From NCBI GenBank assembly GCA_024220525.1, contig JAMYWO010000002.1, positions 448,619 through 459,764 of the forward strand: DNA of 11,146 bases. The letters run 5' to 3'. The position numbers were made by a program, and so were the translations under genes. Each line of letters starts with the position of its first letter. The first letter of the stretch is position 1. Of the stretch, positions 1-8,461 are shown piece by piece. Below the pieces are notes generated by a model. That model made no database searches. It saw only the letters and a program-made list of their open reading frames with translations, and was not told where the DNA came from. Source of the stretch: Cochliopodium minus (taxonomy: Eukaryota; Discosea; Himatismenida; Cochliopodiidae).

Positions 1-120
1 AACTTCTCTTTCGAAGCAGAGGGTGCTCGTGAGCTTCAAAGACTTCTTGCAAGTGAGTATGATTCTAACAAGTATGGTATTTCCGCAACTTTGAAACACA
101 AGACTGTTTGGGTAAAATAA
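1..120 (+). CDS. Coding-like fragment open to the left edge; identity and frame uncertain
   Basis: The stretch is far less AT-rich than the T-rich block after it and looks like exon sequence. Frame 1 stays open for 39 codons and ends in TAA at 118-120. Its text includes ELQRLLASEYDSNKYG and I do not recognise it. It could be the 3' end of a separate gene. It could also be an exon of the Ca2+-ATPase downstream: a GTAAAA donor at 112 leaves phase 0, which matches the next exon at 222. A rival reading in frame 2 gives RVLVSFKDFLQ up to a GTGAGT donor at 53, faintly like the helix before membrane span 5 of P-type ATPases, and is also phase 0. Neither reading supplies the conserved span-5 sequence expected here. 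Confidence 0.35.
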   Translation, partial: NFSFEAEGARELQRLLASEYDSNKYGISATLKHKTVWVK

Positions 121-221
121 CCATTTTTTTTATTTTATATTTTTTTTATTATCTTCTATTTTTTTACTATTTTTTATTTTTTTATTTTATTATTTTATTT
201 TTTTATACCATTTTTTAAAAG

Positions 222-1235
222 ATTGTCTTTTTGGGACCATTCTTGGGACTCGATTTTCCTCTCACTCTCATCCAACTCTTGTGGGTCAACTTGGTAATGG
301 ACACCCTTGCTGCTCTTGCGTTCGGAGGTGAGCCAGCACTAGGTAATCAAATAAAAAAATAAAAAATAAAAAATAAAAATAAAAATTTTTTTTTTTAAAA
401 AAAGATATGAAATAAAAAATTTGAAATAAAAAATAAGAAATAAATGAAAATAAAAAATAATGAAAAAGTATTTTTTAAAAATAAAAAAAAAGAATAAATT
501 AAAAAATAAAAAATAAAATTTTTTTTTTTTAAAATAAGATATGAAATAAAAATTATTTTTTAAAAATAAAAAAAAAGAAAAATAAGAAAAAAATAAAATA
601 AAAAATAAAAAAAAAATTGTGAACAAAAAATAAAAATACAAAGACAAAATATTTTTATTTAATTTTTTTTTTAGAATCTTACATGAAAGAAAGACCAATT
701 GAAAGAAATTCAAACATCATCAACCAAAACATGTTTTCTTCCATTTTTGTTAATGGAATCTCCATCTTTTTGGCTTGTCTTTATTTCTTGACTTCTGACA
801 CCATCTTCCAGCTTTTTTCTCGTCAAGTTGATGGCAAGTTGAAAGACATTGTTTTTTACACTGCCTTTTTCGCTTTTTTTATCTTTTCCACCACATGGAA
901 CTCTTTTAACGTTCGTTCTGTTGATCTCAATCTCTTTACTAATATTCTCAAAAACAAAAACTTTTTGTACATCACTTTTTCTATCTTTTGTATTCAGATC
1001 TCTTTTTCTTACATTTTTGGTGATATTTTGAGTAAAATTCTTTTCCTCAAAAAAAAATAAATTTGTTTTTAGTTTTCTTTTAATCTTTTTTTCTTTTGCA
1101 ACAGGAACAACCTCGCTGACTTTCAATGAGTGGGTCTGTGTTATTTCTATGGCCACTTATGTTATCCCAGTTGACATGGCCAGAAAATTCTTTATTCAAT
1201 ACATGATGAAAAAGAATACCAAACGCTTTGATTAA
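222..1235 (+). CDS. P-type Ca2+-transporting ATPase (PMCA/bacterial type), C-terminal 202 residues
   Basis: This is the membrane C-terminal part of a type II P-type ATPase, which uses ATP to pump Ca2+ out of the cytosol. The exons are 222-342, 675-1031 and 1105-1235; donors GTAATC and GTAAAA and acceptors TTTAG and ACAG all restore the frame. The diagnostic run is QLLWVNLVMDTLAALAFGGE, where the N and D of NLVMD are the Ca2+ ligands of span 6. Across the first splice the protein reads EPALESYMKERP, and across the second GDILRTTSLTFNEW, both standard for this family. Further spans follow (around NQNMFSSIFV, TAFFAFFIFSTTWNSFNVR and FLYITFSIFCIQISF), ending in VIPVDMARKF. The protein stops about 12 residues after the last span, so there is no long calmodulin-binding tail of the animal PMCA kind. 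The phosphorylation, ATP-binding and first membrane regions lie left of the window. The family call is firm; the compartment is not known. Confidence 0.9.
361..579. repeat. Degenerate A/T-rich duplication inside the 332-base ATPase intron
   Basis: The intron at 343-674 is nearly pure A and T and is the longest in the window. Blocks 361-419 and 501-552 share the order A-rich run, 11 to 12 T, A-run, then GATATGAAATAAAAA (404-418 and 538-552). A second pair, 470-494 and 555-579, is identical over 25 bases. The order of blocks is the same in both copies but the spacing is shorter in the second, as after a local tandem duplication with deletion. Slippage in simple sequence is an adequate explanation. 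Confidence 0.55.
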
Positions 1236-1311
1236 CATAAAAAAATAAAAAAAAATTAATTTATTGTGTCAAATAATTAAAAAAAAAAGTTTTAAAAAAA
1301 AAATAATTTAA
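1236..1311. other. 76-base convergent spacer between ATPase and Artemis-like gene
   Basis: Two stop codons face each other here: TAA of the ATPase at 1233-1235 and TGA of the minus-strand nuclease at 1312-1314. The spacer is almost all A and T, with A-runs and AATTAA/AATAATTT elements that could serve cleavage and polyadenylation on either strand. The two 3' ends must lie very close or overlap. No exact poly(A) signal can be singled out. Confidence 0.4.
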
Positions 1312-3022
1312 TCAAAAAAACTCCAAAAGATCATCCTCACTTATATTAGACAAAGATTTCTCAAGGAGTTCCCTCTTCCTCTTTTTTTTTTCATCGCAAA
1401 TGTTTCTTGATAAACTTTCATTCTCATCATCGTTGAGATTCATTTTGGAATTTGGATTCAAAAAAGTTTTGAAGGGAGAATTGGAATCAATAACATCGAA
1501 AGATTGAGCTTTAGAACACTTTTTAATTTCATTGAAGCACTGAGAATCGTAGTCAGTGATGGGAAACCATTTTTTTGATTTGAGATTAGAGACAAAACTT
1601 TTGAGCTCATCTACACTTGAGTGCATCGAATAGCCAACATGAGTGACTCCGAAATTGTCTTTAATGATGTTGGTGTCATCACACAAAGAAACTCTCCTGT
1701 CTATCTCGCTTTTCCCATACCACTTTAATTAAAAACAATTTATTCAAAAAAAAAAATTTATTTAAAAAAATTATACTTGAGATGAAGGAACAATAAATAA
1801 TAAATTTTCAGGTTCAGAACGATATTTCTTTGAAAAGAAAATTTCACGATCAGAAATGGCAAAGTTTTTGTTACCAAACTTGAAAGAAAGGTTTTCAAAA
1901 TGGCCATTTTTCTCCTCTTCGTGGAAGTTGTTTTCAACGAAACTCTCAAACTCGGAGCTTGTCAACAATTTGAGGGTTCCCTTCTCTACGATGTGTATGA
2001 ACGTAGTTTTCCAGTTTGTGGTCAAGTGTTTCAACATGTTTGGTATGCAAGTGTAATCCGAATATCTCCCCTTAAGAACTGATCTAAAAAAAATTTGAAA
2101 AACTTTTTGAGACAAAAAGAATTTAAATATAAAAATTGAATTTGATAAAAATTAAAATTAAAAATAAAAATAGAAATATAAATTTTCTTTACATTTTGAT
2201 ATCAAAGGTTTTAAAAAGAAAAACTATAATGTCTTCAGGACCCAAAACACCTATTTCCAATATGACGTGCTTGGTTTTGGGAGAGGAAGATTGGGCGGCG
2301 CTGTCTTTGAGATGGTTGTTGATGGATTGATCCAAGAGAGAATGTGAAAGAGATCTCTCTGGAAACTTCCGCCATTCGTTGTAGCAAAAGGTGAGATCCA
2401 AATAGGTTTCTTCGTAGGATTCAGTGAATAAAATTTGATTGTATTTTTCTTGGAGATCCACATCTAGATCAGAATATCTGAAATCTCCCGTGTAGAGCAG
2501 ATTTATCTTCTTTTTCTTTTTGTTGTTGTAGCCTGTGAAGATGAACATGCAGGAGCCTGAGCAATGTGCTGCATCCAAAGCGTAGACTTGGAATGAATCT
2601 TTGTAATCTTCTAATTTGTTGATATTATTCAAGAATATCTCTTCACTTTCTTTGATTATGTTACAATTTAAATTATTATCATTATTTTCTTGTAAATTCG
2701 ATTTTATAATATTTTCATTCTTTTCAATGAATGTGTTTTCAATAGATATGGTCAATCTATTATGCAATGGTATTGGTTTTAATAATTTTTGGGAGATATT
2801 ATATTTATGTGTCAATATATCCAGAGTTGTTTGTGTCCCAAATACCAATCCTTTATCGAAATTTTGGTTTATCCCTTTCATATGATCAGCATGAGCATGT
2901 GATATGAAATAGAGATCTGCATTATTGGAAAAATTATCCACAGACAATTTAATTTTTCTCTTTTTTGTTTGAAGATACATTATTCCCTTGAATGAGCATT
3001 TTTTGTTTGTATCTTTTTCCAT
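1312..3022 (-). CDS. Artemis-like SNM1/beta-CASP DNA nuclease (DCLRE1C type), 515 aa
   Basis: Metallo-beta-lactamase/beta-CASP nuclease; in the family's known members it opens hairpins and trims DNA ends in non-homologous end joining. Exons (minus strand) are 3022-2193, 2083-1777 and 1722-1312; donors GTAAAG and GTATAA, acceptors AG, phases 2 and 0 both fit. Motif 1 Asp is D29 (LSVDNF). Motif 2 is SHAHADHMKG, giving H42, H44, D46 and H47. Motif 3 is AHCSGSCMF (H153), motif 4 is LYTGDFR (D180), and the beta-CASP Asp is in YLDLTF (D209). Then come LKHLTTNWKTTFIH (H307), PSSQWYG near W380, and YSMHSS (H413). The DHMKG, HLTT...IH and PS-W-G wording matches Artemis better than SNM1A or Apollo. All metal ligands are present. 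Oddities are an Asn/Glu-rich insert at about 95-140, CSG where CPG is usual, and no long C-terminal regulatory tail. The start is the first in-frame ATG before the domain. Confidence 0.92.
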
Positions 3023-3259
3023 CGTGAAAGAGAATAATGTTTAATCTCTTTTTACAACAAAAATAAATTTAAACAATGATATTCTATCAAATCTTATAGA
3101 AATATGGATGTTGCTTTTTATCAATATGACAATTTTGTCTTTTTGGAATTTCCCCTTTTTAATTTTATATAAATAAAATTGGGTAAAAAAATTTGGCTAT
3201 TTTGCATTATATTTCTCATCAAAATATCAATATTAGAATTTTTGGAAATCATAATATAA
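3023..3259. promoter_or_regulatory. Divergent 237-base promoter region, Artemis-like gene / claudin-like gene
   Basis: The two start codons point away from each other across this spacer, so both promoters must lie here or overlap into the genes. A TATA-like run, TATATAAAT, lies at 3166-3174, about 86 bases before the plus-strand ATG at 3260. A short C-run at 3152-3155 interrupts otherwise A/T sequence. No other element stands out; the promoter role follows from position only. Confidence 0.4.
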
Positions 3260-4362
3260 ATGAATAAGTATTCTTTGGGATCATTTATATTCTATATAAT
3301 TGTTTTTGCATTTCTCTTTACATCTCTTGGAACAAACTGGATATATGGAACATTTGGATTATTCAAAGGCAAAACTGCAACCAAATATGAATATTATCCT
3401 ACATTGATCAAAGCCACTTGTGCTACAACCAATCAAGTGTGCACATCTGTGAAAAAATTATATGCTGCTGGATCAATTGCTGCATTATTTATTATCGTTT
3501 CACTTTTAAGTTGTGTGATGGCTTTATTGTCAACTTTTGTGAGTAAATACTTTAAATTTATTATTTTTTTTTTTTTTTTTACTTTTCTTTTTCTAATTCA
3601 CCGTAAAATAATTTCTTCATTTTCATTTTAAGGAACATTGGGATTAAAATTATTCACTGATACAGTTTATGGAAAATTGATGACAATCATTTCACTCATC
3701 AATTTCATCACCATCACTTTGGCTTGGGTCTTTTGGTCATCCATCAGACAATATGGAGTAGGAAGTCTTTCAATCGGTTATTATTCTCTTTTGATTTGCT
3801 TCTTTTTCAGTTTCGTTTCTTTGATTTTGGTTCAAATTGATGTCTATCAAGTATTTTTTTTTTAATCTTTATGTTCAAATTGAAATTGGATCAATTTTTA
3901 TATCTAAACTATTATTGAGATCTTCATTTGTATTGAATCATTTTTAATTTTATTATATAATATCGGATATAATTATATCCGAAACTTTATAAAATAGTAA
4001 TTCCTAAAAATAAATCGATTCACTGAATTTATATAATCATTTCCAACCATTAGGTTTCACTCGAAGAAGTAGCAGAAGGTAGTTTCCCACTGCAAAAACT
4101 AAATGGAGACGAATTGTTGTTGTACAAAACTTGGAGAACAGCATCCATTCTGAGAGCTCTTTACTACTTTGCCATTTTCTCATCACTCATTCTCTGGATT
4201 ATGTATGTCTCAGAAAACCCTGAATATGGTCCAAATGGGGCTGTATCTGGCTTTTGGCAACGTTTTTTGATCGGTTTCATTCGTTACGTTTTTTATTTGC
4301 TCGTTTTTCGTGTTTTATTCGAAATTGTCTTGGTTCCTTTCATTGGTTCCAAAGTGAAATAA
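3260..4362 (+). CDS. Multi-span membrane protein with claudin/PMP22-like N-terminal half, 269 aa
   Basis: The exons are 3260-3542, 3633-3850 and 4054-4362, with donors GTAAAT and GTATTT and acceptors TTAAG and TTAG; phases 1 and 0 fit. The spliced protein reads STFVRTLGLKLF across the first junction. Residues 1-167 hold four hydrophobic spans, near 7-30, 70-93, 109-131 and 140-165. After the first span come W-I-Y-G, then GLFKG, then two cysteines in KATCATTNQVC. That order (W, GL-aromatic, C, C in the first extracellular loop) resembles claudins, PMP22 and their distant relatives. Residues 168-269, on exon 3 alone, hold a charged stretch and two more spans, near 199-221 and 238-262. The last contains R253 and E257 (FRVLFEIVLVPF), weakly recalling DUF4282 membrane proteins. 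The existence of the gene is firm; function is unknown and both family links are tentative. Confidence 0.8.
3963..3982. repeat. Perfect 20-base palindrome in intron 2 of the claudin-like gene
   Basis: TCGGATATAATTATATCCGA reads the same on both strands. It sits near the middle of the 203-base intron at 3851-4053, which is unusually long for this window. It is the least A/T-only spot in that intron. It could form a hairpin in the pre-mRNA or be a dimeric protein site; a chance palindrome is also possible. Confidence 0.6.
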
Positions 4363-4658
4363 ATTCCTTCTCTTTTAAATACCACAAATTTGTTATTTTT
4401 TTATCTTCAATTTACAACTACTAGAGTGTTTTTTTTTTTATAAATTCTTCACAGAAATTTCATTTTAATTATCTTCCTCCTTCATATTTTTCTCCGGCGA
4501 TGATTTATATTTTTTTTCTTTAAAAATATCTTCGTAGGGGAATAAAGAAAACCTTAATCCCTTTTGCAAAAATATTTCCTCTATCATAATTTTATTTAAG
4601 ATTTAATTTCCTTTTGAAATAGAAGAAAGATTTTTCAAAAAAAAAAAAAATTTCAATC
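4363..4658. other. Intergenic 296 bases, no gene seen
   Basis: This spacer separates two plus-strand genes, so it holds the 3' end of the claudin-like gene and the promoter of the next. It consists of A/T-rich text with a T-run near 4430 and an A-run just before the ATG at 4659. A small GC-richer spot, CTCCGGCGATG, lies at about 4492-4502. No open frame of note or RNA-like structure was seen. Confidence 0.5.
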
Positions 4659-6390
4659 ATGGGAATCTACAAAATACTTTTTACTATTCTTAGTTTGATC
4701 AGTATTATATACTGTTCTCAAATAACAGATTTAGTAAATAATCAAACATTCCACTTTCAAACTTTTTGGCACATAAAAACAAAAGAAACGACACAAGAAA
4801 ATTTTCTTTTGTTACCTTTGACTTCAAATGTAAAAGAGTTAGATACTTGTAAAACAGTGGATCCTCATCCTTTTGGTCCAAACATTAGCTTTGTGGGTAT
4901 TTATATTTTTTATGTTCTCTAATAATAATTCAAGAATGATTTCCTAGGAAGCGCTGTTATTTCGTTGGGTATAAGTGGATGGTAAAAAAAAACCTAGATG
5001 ATATAAAATTGATAAAATATTCAGATCAACATTAAAAAATAATAAATCATATATAATTATCCTCTTTATAAAGTGATCTTTCCCAGCATGTAAGAGTGGC
5101 TCAAGAAGTCGGAGCGTAAAATAAAATTTATTATTTCAAATAGCAAATTAACTTTGAAAAATAGATCAGTGGCAATCGTGGGTGCAGGTATATCGTTTGC
5201 GACAGTACAAATCAAGAATAAGTTAGTTTTATAATTGAAACATAATATAATTTATATTTATTGAATTTAATTTATAATTTTGGAACCAGTTGGTCAGATA
5301 TCAAAATACCGGTGTATCTTGTAAGTATTGCAGATACTCTCAAAATATTAAAGATTATCGGTACAAATTCGAATAGTAACAAACCTACAGTAATTAATCT
5401 GAAAAAAGAAAACAATATTTGGTTGAACATCGCTCAAGGGGGTTAGAAAATTTTTAAATTTTTCAATAATTCAAAATTAATACTCAAAATGAAAAGGGTT
5501 TTGGATATTTTTAGAAGTAATAGTCCTATTATCTTATTTGATAAATTTTGTTCTTGGAATAATGAGCTTGGTGCTCAACATAAGAAAAGATGGAATCAAA
5601 CCATCTTTTGCACAGGTGAGCACCCTAATTAACTTGGGAGGAACCTTCATTTTTAGCTTGATAGTTATTGATCCGTGGGGTGTTCGATACATCGTTTCCC
5701 AAGGATTCATATTAGTAACTGTTTCACTCTTCCCTCCTGCCCTTTTAACTTCAGTTTTGTTCCTTTCTTTCTTTTTCAATGAAGTACTGATTTCTAAAGG
5801 TAATCATCTGTTTATTCTTAAATTATACTTTTAATTTAATTATATAAAGGATTCTTAAAACCTCAACTAACTGTTTTGAAATTCCCTTTCTTGATTGTTT
5901 GTGTCACTTTTTGGGCTTGTTATATTTCACAAGCAGTATATCTAGGAACTTATACAACACATCCCAAAATTATCAAAACGATTACTCTAATGAATGTTTT
6001 GTTTTTTTCAATCGCGGAAATTTATTTTATTTGTGTCACTGTTTTGATTTTGACAAGACTCAAAAACTATGACAGCCCAGTTTTGAAAAGGTAAAAAAAA
6101 AAAACCTGATTCTTGTTACAATTTATAAAATGTTTCAAAGAATAATACCATTGGTTTGTATCATTGAATTTGGAGTAATTTTGTTTATTATTGGATGCAT
6201 CATGCAAGCTGCTTCATCGTTCCATTCTTATCATGAAAGAGAATTCATAGCTATTTATACTCTCTTTTATATATCAAGTGTGTTTATCTTCACAAGTCAA
6301 TTCATTTACTTTAGAAAGCCCCAATCCTCAAAAGAATCAATGAGTCCTAAACCATTGACCTCATCGAATAGAATGGTCCAATTAAATTGA
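4659..6390 (+). CDS. Unrecognised multi-span membrane protein with signal peptide, 432 aa, 8 exons
   Basis: The exons are 4659-4896, 4948-4981, 5074-5115, 5165-5221, 5290-5441, 5515-5799, 5850-6090 and 6141-6390. They sum to 1299 bases and every phase fits. Residues 1-20 form a signal peptide (hydrophobic LFTILSLISIIYCS). A lumenal or outer segment of about 80 residues contains C64 and possibly C91. Hydrophobic spans lie near 103-121, 130-148, 175-197, 208-227, 233-262, 281-302, 313-336, 351-373 and 385-406. The stretch ATVQIKNNWSDIKIPVYLVS joins spans one and two as an intracellular loop would in a 7-span receptor. The tail is Ser-rich and ends in TGA. A receptor-like or transporter role is only a guess from topology; I recognise no family. 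The 34- and 42-base exons 2 and 3 and the GTTAGT/GTTAGA donors are the least certain parts. The next gene starts only 69 bases after the stop. Confidence 0.75.
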
Positions 6391-6459
6391 ATTTAATTAA
6401 AATTAAAGTTTTTTTTTTATTTTTTGATCAAAAAGACTTTTCAAAACTTTTTAAAAAAA

Positions 6460-8056
6460 ATGAAGTATTTTTTTATTTTTATATCTTTGATTATATTCAC
6501 TTGCCTCTCACAAGAAGAAACTCTATTGAATTCTTTTCAAGTAATCAATTCATTCAAATATTAATCATTGATTGTATTTGAAAATTTTTCAGTTACCCAA
6601 AGATGCGATGGAAGATCATAAAAAGTGGTTTGGGATTGAAGGAGATTTGCCTGCAATTCCTAAAAAATATTCAAAATTATCAACTGAAGTTTTCATTGAA
6701 TTAGCAAGAAAGGGAATTCCTTTCATAGTGACTGATCAAATAGAAGTATATATATTTTTTTATGATTAAAAAAAATATGAATTTCGAAAAGAATTTTCAT
6801 TCTAATTTGATTAAATCAAGGTTTCTTTTTAGAAATGGAAATCCCATAATTGGTCTTGTCAAGAAATAGCAAGGCAATTCCCTAATGAAAGGATATCTGG
6901 AAAATTCTTATTCAAAAATGGGACAAGAAATGAAAAAAAGCTATTCACATTCAATTCAACATTCATCAATGAAGTAATGAATGATTTGCCATCCGATGAA
7001 AATTTTGAAAGACCACAATCATCAAATTGGTTTTGGTTTCCATTGGATCAGGGAAACAACAAAAGAGATTCAGAAATAGGAGTAAAACTTAACAAAAATT
7101 ATGGTTTACCTTATTTCTTTGGAGAAAAATATTCTTCTTCAGAAGTTAATAAGTTTGAAGCATTGGATAATGCAGAGTTCTTTTTTGGGATGCCCGGAGG
7201 GAAAGTAATCAAATAACTTTTGAGTTTTTGTTAAATTTTTTTTTTGAAAAAAAGGTTGCTGCACACACTGATCAAATTTGCAATTACGTTTTAAGTATAC
7301 AGTTTTCAGGTCAAAAAAGATGGAAGTTTGGGATGTTTCCTGATTTGGAAATTTTAAAAAAAAGATTTAACTTTACCTTGCAAGACAAAGATGCAAGTGA
7401 GTTGCTAAGCAAAGTTATTAAAGAAACACCCCTTTACGATTATGTTTTAAAACAAGGAGAAATGCTTTTTTTTCCTCCTTCTATTGTGCATAGTACAGAG
7501 GTTGTAGGGGAATACTCTGCTCAAAACTGCGCCTCTTCTTTTTCAATGCAATTTTCTGACCCTCCTCCTGACTTATTCATGAAGAAATTCAAACACCTTA
7601 TCACCACCAATCCAGTTGGTTGTAGGGTAAAAAAAATTTATTAAATTCTTGATAAACTCTCAATCTTTTTTTAATTAGGATTGTTTTACAACCTTGTGGA
7701 ATCTTTACTTGTTTGGAGAGACTCACCCAGAAAATTATACAGAAGAATTCAATAAAAACTTTTTTGATAACATTGACAAGAATTTCGACGGGAAAGTAAC
7801 AGGAGAGGAAGCAAAGATTTTCTTTGAAGCAGAACAAAGAGATGTAAAGTCGAAAGGTGTTGTTTGGTCCTCTTTTCTCATGTTTAATGATTTCAATGTG
7901 GATGGTTTTGTTGATTTCTCAGAATTCAATCTCTCCCGTTCGGAGATTAAAGGTCCAATTTACAAGTTGGTCAATTGGTTTGATATCGAAGGTGAAGTGG
8001 TTGAAGATACTCCTTTTGATTGGAAGAAATTCGTTGGAAAAACTGACATTTACTAA
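6460..8056 (+). CDS. Secreted/ER JmjC-type 2-oxoglutarate oxygenase with two EF-hands, 451 aa
   Basis: This is a predicted Fe(II)/2-oxoglutarate hydroxylase of the JmjC/cupin-8 fold with a calcium-binding tail. The exons are 6460-6540, 6593-6745, 6833-7204, 7255-7626 and 7679-8056; all four introns are phase 0. Exon 1 encodes a signal peptide (MKYFFIFISLIIFTCLSQ), so the protein enters the secretory pathway. IPFIVTDQIEKWKSHNWS is the usual front of such domains. GGKVAAHTDQICNYV supplies iron ligands H206 and D208. N212 and K223 (GQKRW) are placed to bind 2-oxoglutarate. GEMLFFPPSIVHSTE supplies the second His, H281. Two EF-hand loops follow: 359-370 (DKNFDGKVTGEE) and 397-408 (DFNVDGFVDFSE), each with acidic residues at positions 1 and 12. 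Every catalytic and calcium ligand is intact. The substrate is unknown; a protein or peptide hydroxylase in the ER or outside the cell is likely, not a histone demethylase. Confidence 0.88.
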
Positions 8057-8177
8057 TTTTAAATCTTCTCAATTAAAAAATTATTTATGAAAACCTTATG
8101 ACATTTTCAAAAAATCATTATATGATAACATTAATCATTTTATAAACATATTTTTAATATTTTGCCAATTTTATATT

Positions 8178-8461
8178 TCATTTTTTCTCAATTTTGGTGA
8201 TCATATTGTGCAATTCTGAGTATATTCCAACACTCAAATCATATGCCGCCACTATTTCTTTATTTGTTATTGTTTTTGGATTTTCGATAGCTATCAATGA
8301 TACTTTCTCCAATACACTGATATAATTCAATATCTTTTGAAATATGGTTATTTTTTTTTTTATTGGAATATTAAAAATTATTTTCATTTTACTCTTTCCC
8401 ATGATGCTTCTTCATACATTTGTGGAATAGGAGGATTATCTTGATTCTTTTCATCATTCAT
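8178..8461 (-). CDS. Small unrecognised protein, 74 aa, two exons
   Basis: The exons (minus strand) are 8461-8393 and 8333-8178, joined over a 59-base intron with donor GTAAAA and acceptor CAAAAG, phase 0. The first exon is acidic and Pro-containing (NPPIPQMYEEASWER). The second is helical in character (LNYISVLEKVSLIAIENP, then AAYDLSVGIYSELHNMITKI), ending KIEKK and TGA. The splice joins SWER to ILNY. Without splicing, a start at 8402 would read through the intron as a Lys/Ile-rich stretch of low quality, so the spliced model is preferred. There is no signal peptide or membrane span. It may be a small helical subunit of a larger complex, but I do not recognise the family. It lies 121 bases from the convergent oxygenase gene and 99 bases from the divergent carrier gene. 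Confidence 0.6.

Noticed and set aside
339-713. Minus-strand 124-codon open frame rich in Phe, Lys, Ile and Leu
   Set aside because: It is the complement of the A/T-only ATPase intron; homopolymer codons create long Phe/Lys strings. No motif, and it overlaps a confirmed exon.
710-1156. Minus-strand 148-codon open frame
   Set aside because: Antisense to ATPase exon 3 and crosses its intron; the plus strand carries clear family motifs across both splice sites.
1856-2082. Two plus-strand open frames of 60 to 66 codons
   Set aside because: They are antisense to exon 2 of the Artemis-like nuclease, whose minus-strand reading is continuous and motif-bearing.
5025-5086. Alternative acceptors TTCAG (5024) and CCCAG (5086) for exon 3 of the multi-span gene
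   Set aside because: Joining to 5025 gives a stop in every phase; 5087 needs phase 0, which exon 2 cannot supply. The acceptor at 5073 fits and gives GCDLSQHVRVAQEVGA.
6387-6581. Plus-strand 64-codon open frame over the start of the oxygenase gene
   Set aside because: It is in another frame from the signal-peptide exon at 6460-6540 and reads through an intron; low-complexity Phe/Lys content.
4659-8056. Multi-span gene and JmjC gene as one transcription unit
   Set aside because: They are only 69 bases apart, but each has its own signal peptide and stop codon, so they are separate proteins; nothing shows a shared transcript.
8178-8402. Unspliced version of the small minus-strand gene
   Set aside because: It would translate the intron as a Lys/Ile/Phe run. 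The upstream exon at 8461-8393 joins in phase and gives a better protein.
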